Assembly: GCF_027595985.1 (NCBI RefSeq)
Contig: NC_073313.1
Coordinates: 80,189,994-80,253,993 of the forward strand
Direction: 5' to 3'
DNA length: 64,000 nt
From: Sorex araneus
Taxonomy: Eukaryota > Chordata > Mammalia > Eulipotyphla > Soricidae
Program-made: the position numbers and the translations under genes
Notes under the pieces: model-generated
What the model was told of the DNA's origin: nothing
What the model saw: only the letters and a program-made list of their open reading frames with translations
Databases searched by the model: none
Shown: positions 53,674 to 64,000 of the stretch, piece after piece
Numbering within the stretch: the stretch's first letter is position 1
Layout of the letters: each line of letters begins with the position of its first letter

Positions 53674-54345
53674 CACATTTACCACCACCAATGTCCCAAG
53701 TCCACCCCCTATACTTTCCCACCCCAGTTCTCACGCTGCCTCTATCGCAGCTAATTTCCCCAATATACTCTCTCTAATTTTGGGCATTATGTTTTGCTGG
53801 AAATTTCCCACCACCATTCAAGCCTACCTTACAGGGGAAGAAGGTAGATAATTTATTTTCCATTTCTCATTTTGAATATCATGAGAGGACGCATGGCCAC
53901 GATTTTAAATGTAAATCTCTAGACTATAAATGGACGGGTTCCAGAGACATCTCTGTATGGCACTAATCCATTTTGGGATTCAATTGGGAGTATCTGGGCC
54001 AGGATTGTTGGTGCCCTAAGATGGCACCCAGAAGCAAATTGTGGGGATGAGAGACAGTCTATTGGGTGGGTGGGGGGGGGCAGAGAGGGGCAGCCCAGTT
54101 CCTCTGCCACTGTGTGGCCTGGAGATTCAATCCTGGAGCCTGCATAACTGGGCCTTGCTTGTGGAAGCTCTTCATCACTGGGATTTTGTCTGGAGTAGGC
54201 AGAGAGAGTCCACCTACTCAATCTGGGGTGCCCCAGTGAAATTTGCTCAGTATGGGACCCGGAGAGATCTCCAGCTCTGTGATGTCTTCCGGGACTCGTT
54301 GCTATATCTCTGGGCCAGGGCTGTTGATGTGCTAAGATCACATTA
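53674..54345 (-). mobile_element. ORF-less L1 derivative: 3'UTR joined to AAGATGGC unit
   Basis: Antisense L1 3'UTR (CACCACCAATGTCCCAAGTC, GGGCATTATGTTTTGCTGGA) passes at about 53930 into TTCCAGAGACATCTCTGTAT and GTTGGTGCCCTAAGATGGCA. The same unit restarts near 54290 (GACTCGTTGCTATATCTCTG), a period of about 330 bp. Same family as 17750-18540 and 21906-22622. Confidence 0.75.
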
Positions 54346-55230
54346 CAAAATTTTCAGCAGATTATATCTTGGTGAGGTCCAACCCGAGACAGTGGAGTCA
54401 GGCCAGGGGTATGGCAACGATTTTGGATTGTGGAAGCAAGCGGCAGCGAGGTGCTCTGCTTGCATGGGCCAGCAGGCCAACCTGACCCCTCAATTCACCC
54501 CAGTCTGTTCGCCATGCGTGGGTCCGAGATTAACGGCAGCTTCTGATCTCTTTCAAGACATATCACTGGGTTTCTAAAATAAGGCCAATAAATGAGTTTA
54601 TATAGCTGAGCCGGAGGAAGTTTGTGTGTGTGATTCCCAAATACCTAACTTCGGGCCATTTAATTTCCTGGTAAACTTGGTCCCAAATGGTTGGGGTCTG
54701 GCTATAGGCACAGTGGCAATTTTGGGGTATCAGGAAGCCTGGAGGCACCATCAGGTTGCTGATGCACTCGCCACGCAGGTACAGGTTGGCTGGCTAGTGG
54801 CACCATTGTGTGTAAATTGTATTTCTATATTTAATTTTCACAAGTAAATTTATGTGCATTAAAACCTTGCCATTTTTTAATCTTAAGATTAATTTGGTGA
54901 GATGTCTTAAAATAGAGGGCTTTCCGATGCATAAATAAACATCTCTCCGATACTCAGAATTGACATTTAACTCATGAAAGTCCTGATCTTTTCAGAAACT
55001 ACGTTTTGCCATTTTGCCCTGTTTCTCCCTTAGGTTTACACAATTTATAGCATTTTCAATTCTTTTAGTACTAAGGCTCCACTCCTTGAGTAGAAAGGAT
55101 TTATTTAAAAAGTATTCACCATGTGTACTTGTTTAACTCACGTATTCCACATTCTGTTGTCGTTAGTCCTCTCTGCTAGAGGATCTGGTTTCTAGATACA
55201 CAATTATACAAGTGTATTAGGAAGAAGAGG
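54346..55230. other. Unassigned, GC-richer then AT-rich
   Basis: 54370-54560 is GC-rich and may be a further part of the preceding element's 5' region. After 54600 nothing is recognised. Confidence 0.4.
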
Positions 55231-55325
55231 TTGAGTTCTTCCTCCCCTCCCCTCCCCTTTCCTCCCCTCCCTTCCTTCCATCTCCCCAGCTACCCTCATG
55301 TTCCCTTCCTCTTCTTTCTATCTTC
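55231..55325. repeat. Polypyrimidine (CCCCT/CCTTT) tract
   Basis: Runs of CTCCCCTCCCCTCCCC and TTCCTTCC over about 90 bases. A low-complexity purine/pyrimidine asymmetric tract. Confidence 0.85.
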
Positions 55326-55544
55326 ATGTTTTATTTAGCCTATTGTAACAGTAGGAACCTCCATTAGCATCGATAATTGAAGCGGTGAGGGTCCCCGTGT
55401 TTATCCAGGTCAAAAGCTAAGGGTAGAAAGCATTCTGACTTTCACGTTTATGTGGATTCTTAGTTACAGTTTCCACGGATGCCACCATCACCTGGAGTCC
55501 CCTTTTATTTCAATTCGAATGAGCATTTTTGGCGGAACTTTTGA

Positions 55545-55700
55545 CGCCACACCAAACTGCAACAGGGTTTACTCCCGGCTCTGTGCTCAGGGCTCCCTCT
55601 TAGCGGTGCTCAGGGGACCATATGCAGCGTCAGAGATGGAAGTGAGGTCCCAAACTTGCAAGGCTAGCACCCTACTCAGGATACCTGGCTCCGGCTCCAC
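55545..55700 (-). mobile_element. SOR SINE, old
   Basis: GTTTACTCCCGGCTCTGTGC, GCTCAGGGGACCATATGCAG and GATACCTGGCTCCGGCTCC in minus-strand order, diverged. Confidence 0.7.
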
Positions 55701-55704
55701 GAGG

Positions 55705-56440
55705 AGAAATTCTGAAAGGATTAAATGACACAGCAACGCTCCTTTTAGACACCTACGCTACAGGAACAAGACTAAATGTTCACACAGAACGCTAGATGAA
55801 TGTTTATAGTTAATATCTGCAGTTGCCAAAACCGTGACCCGTGCCAGACGTCCCCAACAGACGACTGGGTGGCCAGAGTGGTGGACACATCCGAACTGTG
55901 GAAGACAGAACTGGAGGCGGCCACCAGGCACACAATTTGCCGATGACTCGTTTGACTTGTGAGCAGGGCTGGCAAACCGCCGCTAAGCCACGGAATAGGA
56001 AGAGTCGGTGGAATGTGTGAGAATGTATGAGAAAAGACTCTTCGGAAGGAGTCGCATATCACAGAGCTCCATCTTTCACCCCGACTGCATTTCCCTGCAG
56101 ATGAGGCGACCTTTGGTGCTGTGGATGCCGGTGGGAGCAGCACAGCGGAGAAGTTTAGAAGGTGGTGCTCCCTAGTAACAGGCGAGTAACACCCTAGTAA
56201 CAGCCACCGGCCACACACTGTGTGTCTATCAAACCACATTCACACTTGAATGGGTGAGCAGCGGGGCGTCTTCAGAGATCCCCTGAAGTTTGACCCTCTT
56301 GCCACTGGGCTGTGGTGTGGAGTTCCTCTTGGAATACGCTGCTCTGGTGGCTGTGGCAACAGGGGCACTGCGCATCGTGGTTCGAGTCCAGTCTACCACC
56401 AGCCCCGCAGCGGTGCGGCTCTCTGCCAGATGCCGCATCA
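55705..56440. other. Unassigned, upstream of the RTL8 CpG island
   Basis: Unique-looking sequence. A short tRNA-like B-box phrase (GTGGTTCGAGTCCAG) occurs at 56379-56393, perhaps an old SINE scrap. No gene seen. Confidence 0.4.
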
Positions 56441-56493
56441 GGCAGGCGGACGTGTTGGCAGAAGCGACGCGAGGGCGAGCGGAGGCGAGATGA

Positions 56494-57330
<837 letters not shown>

Positions 57331-57673
57331 GCCGGGCCGGCCGCGGGCCCGGGGGCGGGGGCGGGGCGGGGGAGGCCGGGCCGGGCCGGTCGCGCCGCGG
57401 GCATCCTTGGCCTCCAGCGTCCTCGCGCCGCGCCCCCCCTTCCCGCACCTCGCCGCCCCCGCGCTGCCCCCCGCGCCCCCGTCCCCGCCCGCGTCGTGCT
57501 TGCCTTTGTTCCAGAAGAGCGCCCCAGGTTCCCGCTGCCGCCGCCCGGCCTGGCCTCTGCGGCGGGCCCGGCCCCTCCCGTGCACACCAGGACGCGGGCC
57601 CGCGCTGGACAGTCCACCCCGGCCCGGCCGCCTCCCGCCGCACCACCAGCCCTGCATCGGAGTGCCCAGACAC

Positions 57674-57716
57674 CGGCGCTGCCGCTGCCGCCGCCGCTGC
57701 CGCCGCCGCCACCATC
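57674..57716 (+). repeat. GCC/GCT triplet run in RTL8 3'UTR
   Basis: CGCTGCCGCTGCCGCCGCCG-type imperfect triplets downstream of the RTL8 stop. Untranslated in the RTL8 mRNA. Likely length-variable. Confidence 0.85.
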
Positions 57717-58120
57717 CGGAGCATCCCGCCGACACACCGTGGCCTTTGGCTGTCCATCTGGACGCACCCAGGAGGGCGCCGAGCTGGGGGACACAGCCCC
57801 TGGACGATGATCCCCACAGCTCGCCTCCTGCCTGTGCCGCGCCTCGCTGCACTGGCCTCTCCTTCAGCGGGGACCGTCCCCTCCCCACGCCCAGAGACAC
57901 CTACCTGCTCCTGCCAGAGGGCTGCCATGGTCCAGGGCTGCCTGGTGGCCCAGCCCAGTCACCCGTTCTCTCCTGTGGACCTTTAAGTTTTGCCCAGACT
58001 CCAGTGCTCTTCTGAATTTGCAGCTGTCTCTCTGATGTGTGCCTTTCGTTCAGCACAGTGACCCGTGCACTCTGTCCAGATCCTCTGTACTGCCTGGACC
58101 AGAGTCTTTTTCTTATTTTC

Positions 58121-58126
58121 AATAAA
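58121..58126 (+). terminator. RTL8: RTL8 polyadenylation signal
   Basis: AATAAA, followed by TGTC and a GT/T-containing stretch. First canonical hexamer downstream of the RTL8 coding region. Confidence 0.85.
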
Positions 58127-58559
58127 TGTCAGGCGCTATTTGAAAAGACATCGAGTCCCAATGAGTATTGGTGCCCCTCCCTCCCCTGCACAGTTTCTGG
58201 TGTCCAGGTCTCATTCAGCGCGTGTGTCCCTTCCCGTTAGTGGCCTGAGGGTCCGTCTAGCAAGTGGTGTAGGACAAAGAGAGCCCAGTTGTGTGTTGGA
58301 CCCGGCGGTGGAGTCTCCCACCCGCCTCCCGCAATGGGGAGTCTTCAGTCCCTGGTGCTGTCAGCTTCCAAACTTTGCATTTCCATAGGAAATGCACCTT
58401 CATCTGGTTTGGGCCAAGGTGAGGGAGAAGTCAGTTAGGAGAATTGCCTCCTGTCCAGAAAGCTACCGGGAAGCACAGTACCTAACTGTGCATGCCATAA
58501 ATGAATACCACACTTTTCTTGTCCGGCGGGCCCTTGGCAAAGTGACAATTAACCGACCC

Positions 58560-59060
58560 GTGATCCAACAGTTCCACGCCGCTGCATATACCCAAGAGAA
58601 CAGAAAACACACATCCTCACAGAAAGTTGCATAGGAGTGTTCAGAATGGCATTGCTCACAAAAGCCCCAAAGTTTATGCCCCAAAAGCCGCCATCTGAAG
58701 AATGGGGGAACAAAATGTGGTAGATGCTTAGAGCACGATATTATTTAACCGTCAAAAGTAATGAAGGACTTTTACATGCTGCCACATAAACACCTAGAAA
58801 ACATGATGCCCAGTTAAATGAGCGTCACCATTTAGCAATATTGTATGAGTGTGATTCTTTTTCTATGAAAGGCACATAATAAGCATGGCTATAGATGCAG
58901 AAAGTCAACTAGTGGTTGCTGGAACTTGAGAAGGGGGAGGATGGGGAAGCACATGGTTTCTTTGGCGAATGATGGGAATGGTTTAAAATTGGGCCATGGT
59001 AATTTAGATCATATTGTTCTGGGAAGATCCTGAAATCCCCTGTCAGATACACTTTAAAAG
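58560..59060 (+). mobile_element. Ancient L1 3' end
   Basis: Order of old mammalian L1 3' ends on the + strand: ACACATCCTCACAGAAAGTT, TATTATTTAACCGTCAAAAG, GTATGAGTGTGATTC, then AGAAAGTCAACTAGTGGTTG with GCTGGAACTTGAGAAGGGGG. Much more diverged than the shrew-type L1s elsewhere. Confidence 0.75.
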
Positions 59061-59064
59061 AGCG

Positions 59065-60910
59065 AGTCTGTAGGCTCTGAATTATGTGTCTTCAAAGCAG
59101 TTAAAAAAATAAGTGTATTGCTGTTCACTAGCATTAAAATTTCATTTAATAAGAAGAATACCATAAAGATGGTATTAGAAGTCATCAAGTACATAGTATA
59201 TGTCTATAAGACACAATATAACGTTTATCTCAACACTGACAATATAAAACAATTTTACATAATTATATCACAAAATAAGTGGCTAGAAGAAAATCATGAA
59301 TTGATTCAAAATTTTAACAATATGCATTGCCCTGATGGTACAAGCAGAATGACAGTGGTGCCCGTAAAAGGCATGTGTTCAAACCATTTGTATTTTGTGA
59401 GTAAGGGGGAGAAGAATGCAGGCATGTGATCGAACTTTCGGCACATACCTTCCTTTTCTTGCCGCATGCATTGGAATCTCTCAAGTGTGGCTGTTTTGAA
59501 AATTGCTTCCCTTTGCGTCATCTTGTATACTGAGAAAAGTGAAATATTTTAATCAAATGAGATAAAAGTTGGACTTCAAATAAACTGTTAACGGCTTCAT
59601 TTCTAGTTAACGTTATTTTTTTTTCTGATCTTGCAAAAAGAGATACCACCACAACGGTTCTTTCATTCTGTCTCCACTCTATTTGAGCAGGTGAGCATCA
59701 TTCATGCCCAGTGATTGCTAGTGTTGGATGTGGAGCTGTATATTTTCTATACATGTATCTGACAGTGTCTTTGTTTGCAGAAATGGTGGCAATATTATTA
59801 CCTTGCAATTGGCTTGTTGGTTATTATGATATATATTTTGGGTATTATTAAGGTGCTACATCCAGTAGTACTGAGCAGCAATATGTCTAAAATGGAGGTG
59901 CCAAGTTCAGTGGAACCAGGTGTGAAAAGGATAGATGCCAGGTTAAATGACTGTCAATAAAATTCATAAAATGAAAGAAAGCCCATCATGATCTCACACC
60001 ATTTATTGGCATGGGGAAGTGATTAGTGAACCCTGAAAAATTAAAATGTTGTGCCAAATAGTGATTATATAGGATAATGTAGTCCCCTAAATCTAACCAT
60101 CCCAAAGCTTTTCAGACCCTTTACTGGGAATACCTGGACTTTGTGTTTATATGAATGTAGGGAATCCATGACATTGCAGTTATGGAGAATGTGGGTCAAG
60201 GAAGGGTGGTTAGCTTTATTCAGTGGCTGCTGGCATGTGCTCTACTTCCTTATCTACCCTATGTTATTGCAATAATAACAATAATTATTAATTGAACTCC
60301 TGTTAAACCCAAGTCCTCTTCGTGCCCTCTAAATGATAACCTCTAACTGGTCCTCCATAGACAGTCACCTAATTCCTTTAGCCCCATATTCTCAAGTCAG
60401 TGGGTCTGTTTGTCCCCAACTCCAATTCCTCATAACCAAATTCAACCATTTGCTCTCCTTTGTCCACTGATTGTTAGGGACCTTTTTTTGTCCACTGATT
60501 GTAGCCACCAGCGTTCAGTTAATTCCAGAATCTAGCTTTGTCTTCCTGCTGCTTATGTTTCAGTCTTATGGCTGCAATACGAAACCAAACAGACAGAAAA
60601 GAAAATAGTGGCTTTCTCTCTTCTACCCTAACTGAGACATTCTGAATACATCTCTTGTCCTTTTATACACAACTCTTATCTACTAAGCAATGGAATTAGT
60701 TAAGATAGTTGACATCTAAAAGTGTAAAAACCATGTAGTTATGGCTTTAAATCTTTAAATCTTATTAGGTCTCTATAGTGAGTGATAATTCGCATCTAAC
60801 ATAATCACCTATCAATCAACATTCAGATGCTGGATGTTAAATGGCATTTTAGTGATAAAGACAATGGTGAAATAGAATTTAAACCTTTCAAAGTCCAAAG
60901 AGATATGAGA
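59065..60910. other. Unassigned sequence
   Basis: No gene or recognised repeat in 1.8 kb. Frames to 103 codons (59118-59429) are AT-rich and lack homology. A locally less AT-rich stretch at 59320-59520 looks unique. Confidence 0.45.
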
Positions 60911-60913
60911 CAG

Positions 60914-60916
<3 letters not shown>

Positions 60917-60955
<39 letters not shown>
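60917..60955. repeat. (TA)n microsatellite
   Basis: Uninterrupted TA repeats, about 20 units. Likely polymorphic. Confidence 0.97.
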
Positions 60956-60959
<4 letters not shown>

Positions 60960-61250
60960 GTCAACAACATTCATTTCCAGGTTTTGGCCATTGTGAATAG
61001 TGCTGTGATAAACACGGGGCAGGGCAGGGGAATGTGGGGGGCAAATGTCTCTTCTGAATGGGGTCTTGGGGTGGGTGCCTAGAAGTGAATTGCTGGGCCA
61101 TACGGAACCTCAACTCCTAGTTTTCTGGTAAGTGTTCATATTATTTTACAAAAAAGCTGGACCAGTTGACATTCTCATCAACAAGTGAATGAGGGCACCT
61201 TTCCCCACCAGAATTCCTCTCTCTGAAACCATCCAATCATCTCTCAAATG
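60960..61250 (-). mobile_element. L1 3' part, antisense
   Basis: GGTTTTGGCCATTGTGAATA, GAAGTGAATTGCTGGGCCAT and AGCTGGACCAGTTGACATTC are the usual antisense L1 3' region, diverged. 61250-61500 is unassigned. Confidence 0.78.
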
Positions 61251-61499
61251 AATTTAGTGGACATTCTTCTTGTGTGTCAAGTGTAGCAGATCACTACACA
61301 AAAGAGTACAGTGAGTAGGACACTCCAGAGTAACCCAGGAAAACTAGCCCACTACGGTTCATTATTTATTGAATTGACATTCACAGAATTTATGTAACCA
61401 AGACCATAAAGACGGCAAGCAAAGAGCTTACTAAAAGTAGTCATCAGGTCATGGCGAGTGCATTATATTGTGTTCCAAATATAATATGTTAATAGCAAA

Positions 61500-61757
61500 T
61501 ATTTAAAATTAAAAATTATGTGTCTTCTGGGACTCGCTGCTGTTTCTCTGGGCCAAGGCTGTTGGTGCACTAACAAGGTGCCCGAAGGTAAATTGTGGGC
61601 ATAACAGCCAGTCTGCTGAGCAGGCAGAGATCCTTGGAGGGACAGGCTGGGTCCTCTGCCACCATGCGGCCTGGAGATTTAGTCCTGGAATCCACATACC
61701 GGGTTTTGTTTGTGGAAGCTCTTGGTCACCGGGATTCCATCTGGAGTAGGCGATAAT
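61500..61757 (-). mobile_element. L1 5'UTR-like (AAGATGGC-type) unit, inverted next to an L1
   Basis: TCTTCTGGGACTCGCTGCTG and TTGTGGAAGCTCTTGGTCAC match units at 54150-54310 in the same minus orientation. It adjoins a plus-strand L1 at 61758. Either a separate fragment or the inverted 5' end of that L1. Confidence 0.6.
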
Positions 61758-62110
61758 TTTGATTTTTGTATGTCATGTTTAACACCATTGCCAAGCATAA
61801 GATCACAAATATTCTACATATATCTGGATATAGTAAAAAAACTTAATGAAATGAACACCTCATCAAGAATACTTTATCTGGCTAGACTCTCACTCAGGAT
61901 CGAAGGAACAATATACTGCTTCATGGATAAACAACAGCTCAGGAACTTCATAGTACTCAAAACCAATCTTAAAAGAAGGACTGAAGGAGGTATTGTAAGA
62001 AAAGACAAACCCCACAAGCACAACAAACCTCTACAGAAAGATGGCACAAACCTCCAGGACAACAAGCTTTCTCAATGTCATTGGTCAAAATGCACCAATT
62101 AAGAGACACA
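61758..62110 (+). pseudogene. L1 ORF1 C-terminal remnant
   Basis: Translation IVKKLNEMNTSSRILYLARL, then DKQQLRNFIVLKTNLKRR: the ORF1p C-terminal domain, close to the 36.3-kb copy. Truncated at the N side. Premature stops occur. Confidence 0.83.
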
Positions 62111-62119
62111 AAGTGACAA

Positions 62120-64000
62120 AAGGGTTTAGAAAACTGAATCCAACGGTCTGATGCCTACAAGAAACACATCTGAACAGTCAGAACAAACACCGACTCAAAA
62201 TCAAAGGATTAAAAACAATCCTTCAAGCAAACAATTCCCTCAAAAATCCTGGGTGGCCATACTAGTATCTGACAACATAGATTTCAGGCTGAAAAAGATT
62301 AGAAGGGACAGTGAAGGCCATTTTTTATAATCAAGGGATATTTACAGAAGAAAAATATCACACTTCTAAGCATATACACACTCAATGAGGATCCCGCAAA
62401 ATACTTAAAACAGCTGCTAATAGACTTCAAGGAGGACATTGGTAGAACACAATAGTAGTCGGAAACTTCAACACCACCTTCTCACCTCTTGATAGATCAA
62501 AAAAACTAAAACTCAGCAAGGAAGTACTGGCTCTGAAGGAAGAAATGGAAGAGAGGGGTAATAGATGATTACAGAAATTTTCATCCCCCAAAAACCAAAT
62601 GCACAGTCTTTTCCAGTGAACATGAAACATTTTCCAAGATGGATCATATGCTGTGCCGCAATGCATACCTATACAGAATCAGGAAGATAGAAATTGTATC
62701 AACTATCTTTTCAGACCATGATGCACAGAAAATAAAAATCACACATAGAAATGGAGAATCAAATCAAACACCTGGAAATAATACAGCTCAATGTTGAAAA
62801 ACGAGTGAGTCAGACAGGAAATCAAGGAAGAAATCAAAAGATTCCTGGAAACAAATGAGAATGAAAACAAGACCTACCAGAACTTATGGAACACAGTTAA
62901 AGTACTGTTTAGGGGAAAATTTATTGCTCTGCAAGAGTTTATCAGGAAGGCAGAAAGGGCCCACTTAACTAACTTAACTTCACAGCTTAAGATCTTAGAA
63001 AATGACAAAGGAAATAAGCCCAAAGCAGGCAGGAGGAAAGAAATAATAAAACTTAGAGCAGAAATCAACGAACTGGATTCCCCAAAACTAATCCAAAGTA
63101 TCAATGAAATCAAGAGCTGGTTCTTTGAAAAATAAACAAAATTGATAAACTACTAGCAACACTCATAGGGAAAGTGAGAGAGAACCCTAATAAACTGAAT
63201 CAGAAATGAAAACGGGGGCATCACAACAGAAACCAAAGAAATTCAAAAGAGCATCAGAGATTACTTTTATATACTGTATGCCACGAAATAAGATAACATA
63301 GAAGAAATGGATAACTTCCTGTATTCCTATAATCTCCCAAGGCTGAACCAAGCAGATTTTGAATACCTGAATACACCTATCCCTATCAAGGAAATTAAAA
63401 CAGCAGTCAAAACTCTTCCCCCAAACAAAAGCTCAGGTCCAGAGGGATTCACTAGTGAATTCTTTCAAACACTTAAAGAGGACCTATTGCTGGTGCTTTT
63501 AAAGATTTTCTAGGAAATTTAAGAAACAAAACCACTCCCAAACAGTTTCTATGAGACACACATCATCCTAATACCAAAAGCAGAGACAGCCACCCCAAAA
63601 AAGGAAATTACAAGCCGATATCCCTGAGGAACACAGACGCAAAGATCCTCAACAAAATATTAGCAAATAGAATCCAACGACTCATCAAAAAGATCATACA
63701 CCATGACCAATTGGGATTCATCCTGGGGATACAAGAATGGTTTAACATTCACAAGTCAGTCAACGTAATCCATCATATCAATAAAAGAAAATATAAAAAC
63801 CATATGATTATATCAATAGACACACAGAAAGCATGTGACAAGATCCAGCACCTGTTTATGATCAAAACCTCAACAAAATGGGAATTGAAGGAAATTTCCT
63901 CAATATAGTTAAAGCCGTCCACCACAAGCCCATAGGAAGCATTATTTTCCATGGAGAAAAAACTAAAAGTCTTCCCTCTAATATCAGGGACAAGAAAAGG
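62120..64000 (+). pseudogene. L1 ORF2 (endonuclease to RT), runs off the window
   Basis: Sense ORF2 in pieces: YLQKKNITLLSIYTLNEDPA (about 62340), VGNFNTTFSPLDRSKKLKLS (about 62458-62520, GNFN endonuclease motif), IFSDHDAQKIKI (about 62708, SDH motif), FLYSYNLPRLNQADFEYLNT (63310-63375) and LPPNKSSGPEGFTSEFFQTL (63412-63470, RT start). Then the [12 protein letters not shown] region follows (about 63655) and the [13 protein letters not shown] region near 63740-63780. Frameshifts and stops at several places inactivate it. The 3' part lies beyond 64000. Confidence 0.87.

Larger units (their letters stand above)
57331..58140 (+). other. RTL8: RTL8 3' untranslated region
   Basis: About 0.8 kb from the stop codon to the polyadenylation signal, GC-rich at first and then ordinary. 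No repeats are inserted, in contrast to the rest of the window, consistent with a constrained or actively transcribed exon. Confidence 0.75.

Noticed and set aside
56365-56395. Possible tRNA fragment with GGTTCGAGTCC B box upstream of RTL8
   Set aside because: Only the B box is convincing; no paired acceptor or anticodon stem seen.
59118-59429. 103-codon AT-rich frame
   Set aside because: Low-complexity Ile/Asn/Lys/Tyr composition expected from AT-rich DNA; no homology or gene context.

Overview
The window looks like X-chromosomal DNA of a shrew (Soricidae, probably genus Sorex). Two things support this. First, more than twenty copies of a tRNA-headed SINE that I recognise as the shrew SOR family are scattered through it, with a head reading GGGGCTGGAGCGATAGCACA and a RNA polymerase III B box. 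Second, RTL8 (FAM127/CXX1), an X-linked gene in placental mammals, is present. The species is an inference from the repeats.

Gene content is very low. There are two intact coding genes, both intronless and on the + strand. One is a diverged casein kinase II alpha-type kinase of 389 codons (43473-44642). The other is RTL8 (56989-57330), a 113-residue domesticated Gag-like protein inside a strong CpG island with a polyadenylation signal at 58121. An RPL23A pseudogene lies at 711-1185 (-).

Most of the rest is interspersed repeat. 1-9.4 kb: RPL23A pseudogene, SINEs, and a near-complete RTE-clade LINE (3050-6172) inserted in an old L1. 9.4-11.1 kb: nothing recognised. 11.1-20.2 kb: minus-strand L1s, including one whose ORF1 start is joined to the ORF2 end and which carries a tandem-monomer promoter (14.5-16.6 kb), plus ORF-less L1 derivatives. 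20-36 kb: L1 pieces in both orientations, one with a twin-priming inversion (33437-34062). 36-41 kb: a second RTE LINE (36612-39587) inserted in an L1 ORF1, then a second internally deleted L1. 42-47.2 kb: the kinase, followed by a 1.7 kb ORF-less L1-tailed element with a perfect 15-bp target-site duplication (TSD). 47-56 kb: sparse repeats and an LTR-like insertion (52434-53667). 56.2-58.2 kb: RTL8. 58-64 kb: old L1, and an L1 ORF1-ORF2 running off the end.

The most interesting system is a family of transposons that share parts. The RTE LINE, an ORF-deleted RTE derivative (RTE-N; 17440, 18541, 29405) and a long tRNA-headed SINE (7816, 25596, 50985) all carry the same 3' end, which in the LINE encodes the end of the reverse transcriptase. 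The short SOR SINE uses the same type of tRNA-like head but ends in an A-rich tail like that of L1. One promoter head thus appears to have been coupled to two different LINE machineries. Target-site duplications legible in the sequence support many of the insertions. All family assignments are from reading the sequence; no search was run.
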